47,193 nucleotides of DNA from Coriobacteriia bacterium (GTDB lineage Bacteria > Actinomycetota > Coriobacteriia > Anaerosomatales > Anaerosomataceae): assembly GCA_016938135.1 (NCBI GenBank), contig JAFGVD010000048.1, positions 1-47,193 of the forward strand, written 5' to 3'. The notes beneath the pieces are model-generated. The model was not told the origin of the DNA. It saw only the letters and a program-made list of their open reading frames with translations, and did no database searches. A program made the translations under genes and the position numbers. Position 1 is the first letter of the stretch, and every line of letters begins with the position of its first letter. Positions 6,872 to 13,741 of the stretch are shown piece by piece.

Positions 6872-8128
6872 ATGAGGGTTCGCATCTATTTCCTGCTGCT
6901 TCTTACGTGCCTTACGGTGCTTCTGGCTACGTATCAGTGGCCGGTCTTTCCGTGGGAGGCTTGGCCGGCCATTCTCCTACTAATAGCGCTGGCTGTTTTG
7001 GCCGAGTCGTTGTCATTTGAACTGCCCGTTGGCGGTAGGGTATCGTTGGCTTTTTCTCTCTACATGGCCGGGCTTCTGTATGCTGGCCCACTCCCAGCTT
7101 TAGCGATGGCTGCCATTGGTGCGGTTCCACCACCAGATATCAAGCAGCGCAAGCCGCTCTTCAAGATGGCGTTCAATGTCGTCATGTTGAGCTTGTCCGT
7201 GTTGCTTGCGGGCGTTCTTTTCTTGGAGTTGGGGGGTGTGCCTCTCGTCTACACCAGCGGAGCATCTCGAGCGGCATCAGGTCTTCTTGTGCCAGTGGTA
7301 GTCGCCAGTTCTGTGATGCTTCTTCTGAACACTATGTTCTTCAGCTTGGTGGTGTCCTTATCAGAAGGAGTTCGACTTCTTCGAGTTTGGCGTGATCAGA
7401 ATCTCGTCGTCTATTTGACAAGTTTTGTTATTCTTGCGCTGCTTGGTTTTGGAATGGCTCAGCTCATAGCGGTGGCCGGATGGTCGGGAGCCGCATTGCT
7501 GGTGGTGCCGTTTGCTGTTGCTCGTCAGACGTTCCAGGTGTATCGGCAGCTGGCGGATGCATATACCGAGACAATCCGTTCCTTTGTAGCGGCTATAGAG
7601 GCCAAGGATCCATACACGCGGGGGCATTCGGAGCGAGTCGCACAGTACTCGCGAAGCATAGCTCAAGGCGTGGGTATGAGAGGACATGACCTTGAGCGCG
7701 TTGAGTTTGCCGCGCTGCTTCACGATGTGGGCAAGATCGGTGTCAGCCGGAGTTTGCTCATGAAGCCCGGACAATTGACGGCAGAGGAGTTCGCGGAGAT
7801 TCGTTTGCATCCGCAGACAGGTTGTGTACTCGTCGAAAGTGTCGAGTTCCTTGCCGACATCGTTCCGATGGTGCGGTTTCATCACGAGCGACTGGACGGT
7901 ACCGGTTATCCCGATGGAGTACAAGGCTCGCAGATACCGTTTGAGGCACGTATTCTAGGTGTGGCCGATGCCTACGACGCGATGACCTCCGATCGTCCCT
8001 ATCGACGAGCGCTTTCGCATGAGGAGGCGGTTGAGGAGATGCTAAGGGTTGCTGGAACGCAGCTGGATCCGCAGCTTGTTGCCGTATTCGTTGATGTCAT
8101 GAATCCATCCAGTGAGTGCGTCGCATGA
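6872..8128 (+). CDS. Membrane HD-GYP domain protein (probable c-di-GMP phosphodiesterase)
   Basis: This 418-residue protein has a membrane-embedded N-terminal half (about residues 1-220, several hydrophobic segments, with GGRVSLAFSLYMAGLLYAGP as in MASE-like sensor regions). A complete HD-GYP domain follows (about 235-410). The catalytic elements are all visible: TRGHSERVAQYS, LLHDVGKIGV, the HPQTG segment, HHERLDGTGYPDG containing the GYP triad, and DAYDAMTSDRPYR. HD-GYP domains hydrolyse cyclic di-GMP using a metal centre. The ATG gives a sensible first membrane segment but has only a weak ribosome binding site. Its stop overlaps the next start (ATGA), so the two HD genes are translationally coupled. 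The signal it senses is unknown. Confidence 0.92.
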   Translation: MRVRIYFLLLLTCLTVLLATYQWPVFPWEAWPAILLLIALAVLAESLSFELPVGGRVSLAFSLYMAGLLYAGPLPALAMAAIGAVPPPDIKQRKPLFKMAFNVVMLSLSVLLAGVLFLELGGVPLVYTSGASRAASGLLVPVVVASSVMLLLNTMFFSLVVSLSEGVRLLRVWRDQNLVVYLTSFVILALLGFGMAQLIAVAGWSGAALLVVPFAVARQTFQVYRQLADAYTETIRSFVAAIEAKDPYTRGHSERVAQYSRSIAQGVGMRGHDLERVEFAALLHDVGKIGVSRSLLMKPGQLTAEEFAEIRLHPQTGCVLVESVEFLADIVPMVRFHHERLDGTGYPDGVQGSQIPFEARILGVADAYDAMTSDRPYRRALSHEEAVEEMLRVAGTQLDPQLVAVFVDVMNPSSECVA

Positions 8129-9375
8129 TACAGGCAAGATACTCCAGACTCCGTCATCTGCTGTTCACCCTCGTTATGGCCGCTACCGGGGTTGGAATTA
8201 TCGTCACGGCCTTGGTGCAGGCTTGGGACGGTCTAGACTTTGTCAGCCTGATCCTGCTTTGCACACTGTGGATCCTCGCCACTTACCTCGGAGTCCGTCT
8301 CGGCGGAGGGGACATGGTCTACATTGATGCCTCGGTTGGCCTCGCTGCCTTGGTACTATTCGGGTCGGCAGAGGTGTTTCTAGCTGCGGCGGTCGGTGGG
8401 CTGATTGGCGTGGTGTCTAATCCTCGAGAGGACTCCTTATTCCTTGAACGAGCGGCGGAGGTCAGCCGCAAACTGCTTGTTCTGGCTGTGCTATCACCGT
8501 CGGCCCATGTGGTTAGTCTCGCCGTGGTGGGAAACCTTACTGGTCTTGCGGCCCAGGCTTCGCTGCTCGTTTTCGGGCTGATGTATGCGCTTCTTGATTT
8601 GCTTACACTCGCTCTTGCTCAGAGCTTGAGAAGTGGCGCTAATATTGCGCGTGAGCTCATTCGGGTTAGCCGTCCGATTGCCTTAGTTTACGTTGGCCAT
8701 GTCTCAACCGGTGTGGTGATTGTGTTGTTGTTCGACTCGCTGGGTTACGTGGCCCTGCTTGCGATGACGGCCCTTGTGTTGATGATGCAGAATAACTTCA
8801 ATTTGTTGCTCCGGATTCGGACCGCGTATCAAGAAACGATCCAGGCTCTCGTCCATGCCGTCGAGCTGCAATTGCCCGGGGAAGAAGGTCACGCAAAGCG
8901 GGTTGCTGATCTGTCTGCTCGAGCTGGACGCTACCTGGGGTTGAGCGGAGCGAGCCTCGAGCGTGTTGGCTACGCCGCGTTGCTGCATGATATTGGCAAG
9001 ATCGGTGACGAGAGGTGCGCTGAGGCCGGTTCACCCGACGAACACGCTCGAGTGGGAGCTGAGATCGTCGAACAAATCCCCTTTGTCAGCTTGGCAGCTC
9101 CTGTCGTGCTTCGCCATGAAGATAGGGTGGCCGACATATGTACGGCGGATGATAATGAGCTGTTGACGGCTGTCCTCCTAGTCAAGGCAGCATCGCGTCT
9201 CGATCGGGCGGTACTTGTGCAAACTGAAGACAGTCCAGTGGGGGCAATCTTGTCTTCCGATTTCGATGATTTCAGGTCAACCGCTGCGGGCATGCGAGTG
9301 GTGAACGCGCTTTATGCGATTGCCGGGGCCTGGACCATGAGTGACGTCCTGTCGCTCGGAGGTGTCGAGACTTGA
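8125..9375 (+). CDS. Membrane HD domain protein with degenerate GYP region
   Basis: This 416-residue protein repeats the plan of its upstream neighbour: a multi-pass membrane half (about 1-230) and a C-terminal HD domain. The HD pair is kept (LLHDIGKIG) and so is a histidine in GEEGHAKRVADLS. The later motifs have decayed: in place of HHERxDGxGYP the sequence reads RHEDRVADIC, and the DAYDAMTSDRPYR segment is replaced by VKAASRLDRAVL. It likely arose by tandem duplication and has lost normal c-di-GMP hydrolysis. It may act as a partner or regulator of the first protein. I chose the ATG of the ATGA overlap at 8125; a GTG 9 nt earlier is possible. Confidence 0.85.
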   Translation: MIQARYSRLRHLLFTLVMAATGVGIIVTALVQAWDGLDFVSLILLCTLWILATYLGVRLGGGDMVYIDASVGLAALVLFGSAEVFLAAAVGGLIGVVSNPREDSLFLERAAEVSRKLLVLAVLSPSAHVVSLAVVGNLTGLAAQASLLVFGLMYALLDLLTLALAQSLRSGANIARELIRVSRPIALVYVGHVSTGVVIVLLFDSLGYVALLAMTALVLMMQNNFNLLLRIRTAYQETIQALVHAVELQLPGEEGHAKRVADLSARAGRYLGLSGASLERVGYAALLHDIGKIGDERCAEAGSPDEHARVGAEIVEQIPFVSLAAPVVLRHEDRVADICTADDNELLTAVLLVKAASRLDRAVLVQTEDSPVGAILSSDFDDFRSTAAGMRVVNALYAIAGAWTMSDVLSLGGVET

Positions 9376-9911
9376 TTCTTCTTGATGGCATTTTGGCGGG
9401 GATTCTCGGTGGGCTCGTACTGGGCGGCAACTTTGCGAATCTGCGCCGACTCAAGGTCAGGGGAGAGACAACACTCGGCATTGCTTTGCTCGTGCAGTTG
9501 ATGCTCCCATGGCTGTCTAGGACTCTGCCGGGTCCGCATGGGCTGTATCTGGGCGTCTGGCTCTTGATGATGGGCCTGCTGGTGGTAGTCGCACTGGCAA
9601 ACAGGAAGGCCGTAGGTATGATATTGGTCGCGGTAGGTGTGATCCTCAATATGGTGGTCATTTGTGCCAACGGTGCAATGCCGGTGAACCTCGAGGCGAT
9701 AGCAGTCGTCGATCCGGATGTTGACGTCTCAAGGCTCGAATTCGACATGCTGCACGAGCCGCTCACCCAAGATACAAGCATGAGTGTTCTGGCCGACCAA
9801 TGGGGCATAGGTGGGCCTGGATGGCATAGAGGGGTGGTAAGCGTCGGAGACATCTTCCTCGTTCTGGGAACTGGCGTCATTGTCTTCTGCGGAATGAGAG
9901 CCACTTGCTGA
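9372..9911 (+). CDS. DUF5317-like membrane protein
   Basis: This 179-residue protein has about four to five hydrophobic segments and the hallmarks I associate with DUF5317: an N-terminal membrane segment starting ILLDGILAGILGGLVLGG, an NGAMPVNLEA motif near residue 97, and a late VVSVGDIFLVLG motif before the last membrane segment. No function is established for this family. The start is a TTG in a TTGA overlap with the previous gene, which fits a coupled three-gene operon with the two HD proteins. The family assignment rests on motif memory, not on a search. Confidence 0.75.
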   Translation: MILLDGILAGILGGLVLGGNFANLRRLKVRGETTLGIALLVQLMLPWLSRTLPGPHGLYLGVWLLMMGLLVVVALANRKAVGMILVAVGVILNMVVICANGAMPVNLEAIAVVDPDVDVSRLEFDMLHEPLTQDTSMSVLADQWGIGGPGWHRGVVSVGDIFLVLGTGVIVFCGMRATC

Positions 9912-10063
9912 ACGCTGGATGCTTCTGTTGGGCGCTGCCTGTCTCTGGGGGCGAACGATACACAGGCTGATGGGTATTTCGGCTTCCTTACGTATTCCCT
10001 ATTCATATTGTAGTATCGTCCTTACACTTCAGGAGTCTCCCAAGAGCTGAGGGGGGGAGGCGC

Positions 10064-13000
10064 ATGGTCGTTTCGCGTGGCTTCTGGCCAACGTCTGACT
10101 TTGCGGCTGAGAGAACGCGTTTTAAGGATCGGTACCGTCGATTTCGGCCCGCGCTTGTAGTCATGAGCGCGCCTAGCGGCTATGGCAAATCGGTCTTGGC
10201 TTGTCAGCTGGGGGAGGTTGGTTTCACACATCGCTTGTGGATCGACCTTACCGGTCAGGTGGCTGATTCCACCGGCCTCCTTGAGGCCGCCGCGCCCATT
10301 CTTCTGGATCACGAGGCGCTAGGATGCTCTGAGCTTGGGTTGGTTCCCGGTCTCGATTACAGCGAGATCCTTGCAGCCGTCGCAAGTAGTCTGGCTGAAC
10401 TCAGTGACGGTCCTGTGCTGCTAGTGCTAGATGGCCTACATCAGCTTGCAGATCTTCGACTAGCAAGTGAACTCTCCTCCATGTTGGTCAGGATATGTGG
10501 GAGCGCCTCGGGCGTGGTCGTGACTGCGCGTGAAGTCCTGGATTTCACAACCTCGTGCGCCATAGAGATGTGGACCTTGTCTGCAAACGACCTGCTGCTC
10601 GACTCTGAGGAATCCAAGAGACTCATTTCTTGGTCGGTGGGAGACGCACCAGCTGACGACACGGTGGCTGCATTAGTAGACGCGAGTGGCGGACATGCCG
10701 CAACACTGTCAATCATGACGAGGCACGTCTCTTTGACTCATTCACAGTCCGTGGTGGTCGGCCTAACACAGGACTTACGGGCTTATCTTCTTAATGTCGT
10801 TCGTGTGAGCCTCGATAATCGGCAACTGGAGGTCTTGGCTTCAGTGGCGATGCTGGCGTCGGGTACTACTGCTGATCTTGAGATAGTGGCGGGCGCGAAC
10901 TGTGGGAAGGACCTGTCGATTCTGAGCGAGACGATTCCGCTTGTTCGTGTCTTCTCAGATGAAGACGGCGGAGTGCACTTTCAGATACACGAGCTTGCCG
11001 CTGAACCGTTCAGCTCCCCGGAGTTCGTCACAGCACTTGAGCAGGGCACGTCAGTTGCCGCGATGGCACTCAAGCACCTAAGAGTCAATGCGAACCATGA
11101 TCGGCTGCTTTCTGTGGCGAAGAGGTGGAGTACGCCAGAGGAGTATGCAGCCCTTGTGGAGGACGTTGCCCACGACTTGCTATTGCTTGGGCGAACGCGC
11201 TTGCTGCGCCAGGCCTTGAGTGGCATCCCTGTTTCGATAGTAGCCTCCCGCCCGAGATTGCTCCTTGTGAGAGGGAAGCTGGAGCGACTTGCAGGCGATT
11301 CGGCAGCGGCCAGGCGCAGTGCTTCTGCAGCATACGAGGTGTGCCGCTACGGTGACGATGCTGAGCTTACCGTTGAGTCGCGACTGCTGCTCGCCCGGAC
11401 TATGTTGGATACAGGGGATTATGAGGGCATCTGTACAACGCTCGACCGCATGGCCGCTGATGGTGAGTGCATGCGTGAGCCGAGGCTTGCATGTCTTTGT
11501 AACTCCTATCTAAGCATAGCTCTGGCGCAATCTGGCGATATCGATCGGGCGCGTATGCATAGCGCCGTGATGATGGAGAACAGTAGGCACGCCTCAATAA
11601 GCTCTGAGGTGAGAGCTCATGCCACGTTGTGCTATCTGTGGTTGCTGGGTCCGCACCAGGGTGACTGGGCCGAGACCCTGTCATCTCTTGAGTCGATTCG
11701 AGCCGACGCCCGAGTGTCAGTTGGAACTAGAGTTCAGTCAACGAGCAACCTGGCGTGGAGTCTCGTACAAGCGGGTCGCCTGAGTCGAGCTCTTGGGTTG
11801 CTTGTTGCAGCCGACGAGATGGCAACTGAAGCGGGGATCAGCTGGATTGCACACAATATCGCTGGTACGCGTTCCGTGGCGTTACTGGGCCTAGGGAGGA
11901 ATGCCGAAGCGGAGCAGGAGCACGCACGCGCTGTTCAGGGATGCCTCGATACAAGTGATGCGATGTCAACGGTCTGGAGCAAGCTGACTGCCGCGGTTCT
12001 GCTGCGGGTCCGCGGCAAGTATGATGAGTCCATGAACGCGGCTGAGGAAGCTCTGACCATCGCCACTTCAGACGCGGCGGCTATTTCGGGTACTTGGGCC
12101 GCATGGGCGAGGACGGAGGTTGCCGCTTCCTTCTTGGCAATCGGCGACGAGTGTGCAGCCGAAGGCATTCTTGGCACAGCGCCGCTTGAGTCGGCGGCCC
12201 GGCATAATACTTTGAGGGCCTCGCTGATAGGAGCGGAGATTAGCCGCCGTAGGGCTGAAGAGTCATTCGAGGCTCCCGTGGAGATGTTGAGGATTCACAA
12301 GGACTATGTTCTGAGTGAGAGCGCCAACTGGGAATTGGCGATGTACATTCGGACCTTCCCGGGGCTTCTCGGCGTTGTTGCTGCGGCGGTTGGTGTCGAT
12401 AAGTTGCCCACCCACATGCTGCGGATGATCATGCCTGAGCATGCAAGGGCGGCCTTGCCTCTGGCTCGTGATGTCCTCGATGCTGACGATTGGAAGACCC
12501 TTGCCGCGCGACTCCTAGGGGACGATGGGGCCGGCGCGCTCGAGTTGGCGCTTATCGGAGAACCCAAGGTGCGGGTGCGCCTGTTTGGTGGGCTAGAGGT
12601 CACCACGCCTGACGGCGTCGTTCCGGACAGAGCGTGGAAGAAGCGTAAAGCCCGCCTGTTGTTCATGATGCTGGTCACCAAGCAGGGTCGCGATGTCCCG
12701 CGAGACATCTTGCTTGAGTGCCTATGGCCGGACATGACCGAGGAGTCGGCAAGGAACAACTTCTACGTCATCTGGTCCACGATGAAGCGTGCCTTGGCTC
12801 CCGCGGGTCGAGGGGCCCCCTGCCCATACGTGGAGCACGTTGGGGGCATCTGCCGGATCGTCCGTCCTTTGGTGCGTTCCGATCTTGATGACTTCGATCA
12901 GACCATGGCTGAGTTCGAGGAAGCAGAAGCCGAGTCCAACCTGGACGTTGCGTTGGCGAAAGTGCGCCGACTCAGAGAGATATACCGAGCGGACCTGTTG

Positions 13001-13342
13001 CCTTCCGAGATATACGACGACTGGTTCCGTCCCATTCGAGACAGGTATCGCGTGCACTTTGGGAATGCGATGCTGCGAATCAGCCGCATGTGTCGCGACG
13101 CTGGAGACCTCGAGCATGCTGTCGAGTATGTCCGCGCCGGTCTTGAGTACGATCCCTGGCGAGAAGACCTCTATCAGGCTGCGATCAGGTATCAGATCGA
13201 CATCGGCCAGCGTAGCGGCGCCGTCGACATGTTTATGGCTTGCAGGGCGAAGCTCTCTGAGGACCTTGGACTCGATCCTAGCGTCGAGACGAGGAAGCTC
13301 TATGAGGAGGTTCTCGCTATGGAGGACTCTCCCGAGCGTTAG
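10064..13342 (+). CDS. Large STAND-type ATPase with C-terminal SARP (BTAD) transcriptional activator
   Basis: This 1092-residue regulator begins with a nucleotide-binding unit: P-loop MSAPSGYGKSV (34-44) and Walker B-like VLLVLDGLHQL near residue 122. A long alpha-helical region (about 340-800) looks like TPR-type repeats, as in MalT-like signal ATPases. The C-terminus (from about 835) has an OmpR-like winged helix (VRVRLFGGLEVTTPDGVVP, RKARLLFMMLV, DILLECLWPDMTEESARNNFYV) and then a bacterial transcriptional activator domain (about 945-1085). This order is unlike classical SARPs, where the DNA-binding domain is N-terminal. The ATG follows a strong G-rich site (GAGGGGGGGAGG). It is monocistronic, with 150 nt upstream and 400 nt downstream free of genes. 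Its targets are unknown; the neighbouring c-di-GMP genes are candidates. Confidence 0.85.
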   Translation: MVVSRGFWPTSDFAAERTRFKDRYRRFRPALVVMSAPSGYGKSVLACQLGEVGFTHRLWIDLTGQVADSTGLLEAAAPILLDHEALGCSELGLVPGLDYSEILAAVASSLAELSDGPVLLVLDGLHQLADLRLASELSSMLVRICGSASGVVVTAREVLDFTTSCAIEMWTLSANDLLLDSEESKRLISWSVGDAPADDTVAALVDASGGHAATLSIMTRHVSLTHSQSVVVGLTQDLRAYLLNVVRVSLDNRQLEVLASVAMLASGTTADLEIVAGANCGKDLSILSETIPLVRVFSDEDGGVHFQIHELAAEPFSSPEFVTALEQGTSVAAMALKHLRVNANHDRLLSVAKRWSTPEEYAALVEDVAHDLLLLGRTRLLRQALSGIPVSIVASRPRLLLVRGKLERLAGDSAAARRSASAAYEVCRYGDDAELTVESRLLLARTMLDTGDYEGICTTLDRMAADGECMREPRLACLCNSYLSIALAQSGDIDRARMHSAVMMENSRHASISSEVRAHATLCYLWLLGPHQGDWAETLSSLESIRADARVSVGTRVQSTSNLAWSLVQAGRLSRALGLLVAADEMATEAGISWIAHNIAGTRSVALLGLGRNAEAEQEHARAVQGCLDTSDAMSTVWSKLTAAVLLRVRGKYDESMNAAEEALTIATSDAAAISGTWAAWARTEVAASFLAIGDECAAEGILGTAPLESAARHNTLRASLIGAEISRRRAEESFEAPVEMLRIHKDYVLSESANWELAMYIRTFPGLLGVVAAAVGVDKLPTHMLRMIMPEHARAALPLARDVLDADDWKTLAARLLGDDGAGALELALIGEPKVRVRLFGGLEVTTPDGVVPDRAWKKRKARLLFMMLVTKQGRDVPRDILLECLWPDMTEESARNNFYVIWSTMKRALAPAGRGAPCPYVEHVGGICRIVRPLVRSDLDDFDQTMAEFEEAEAESNLDVALAKVRRLREIYRADLLPSEIYDDWFRPIRDRYRVHFGNAMLRISRMCRDAGDLEHAVEYVRAGLEYDPWREDLYQAAIRYQIDIGQRSGAVDMFMACRAKLSEDLGLDPSVETRKLYEEVLAMEDSPER

Positions 13343-13403
13343 TTGGAATTCGTTAGTGTGGGGTTAAGCGACTGTTCAGATTGCCCCGCTAGAATCGCAT
13401 TAG

Positions 13404-13568
13404 CCGAGCCGAAGAGCTCGGACTGGTCGGTAGGCGGATTCGAAGGGTTCTCGCTAGCGAGCTACGCGACCTCGACGGCGCTCGGCAGGTGAGGAGAGGG
13501 AGACTCCTGAGGGGCACTGAAAGAGCGGTGTCGGCGGTTGGACCAATTGGGTCTTTGAGTCTACCGGC
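13404..13568 (+). ncRNA. Candidate structured RNA between the SARP gene and secA
   Basis: No gene is seen in 13343-13741. The stretch contains a hairpin 13404-13409/13416-13421 (6 bp) and a long-range 10-bp helix pairing 13426-13435 with 13559-13568 (two wobbles), with further small stems inside (for example around GCTAGC near 13454 and AGGAG/CTCCT near 13492-13507). A strong terminator hairpin follows at 13571. The combination suggests a separate RNA of roughly 180-200 nt. I could not match it to SRP, RNase P or 6S RNA from memory. In the ancestral order this slot lies between hpf and secA. Confidence 0.4.
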
Positions 13569-13570
13569 GG

Positions 13571-13602
13571 TCGGCCCCCGGACTGCACAGTCCGGGGGCC
13601 GA
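13571..13602 (+). terminator. Strong hairpin terminator upstream of secA
   Basis: Arms 13571-13584 and 13589-13602 form a perfect 14-bp GC-rich stem with a GCAC loop, followed by TGACTTTCTCGT. It would end transcription of whatever lies upstream (the candidate RNA or the SARP gene) and insulate secA. Confidence 0.75.
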
Positions 13603-13665
13603 TGACTTTCTCGTCAGGTTACCGGGGCCTGGGAAGCGACACTTCCGTACACCTCTCCGGACCGC

Positions 13666-13692
13666 TTGGGAGCACCCCTCCTGTGCTATTAT
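13666..13692 (+). promoter_or_regulatory. secA: Probable secA promoter with extended -10
   Basis: TTGGGA (13666-13671) and TATTAT (13687-13692) are 15 bp apart, and TGC directly precedes the -10 box, making an extended -10 that tolerates a short spacer. The start would fall near 13699, about 40 nt before the secA start codon. Confidence 0.5.
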
Positions 13693-13741
13693 CGGGCGTA
13701 TTCTAAACACACTCGGAATCACTTCCAGGAGACTGAAATCC

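Noticed and set aside
6627-6875. 82-codon forward open frame before the HD-GYP gene
   Set aside because: Arg/Ser-rich translation with no domain, and it lies within the paired inverted-repeat element.
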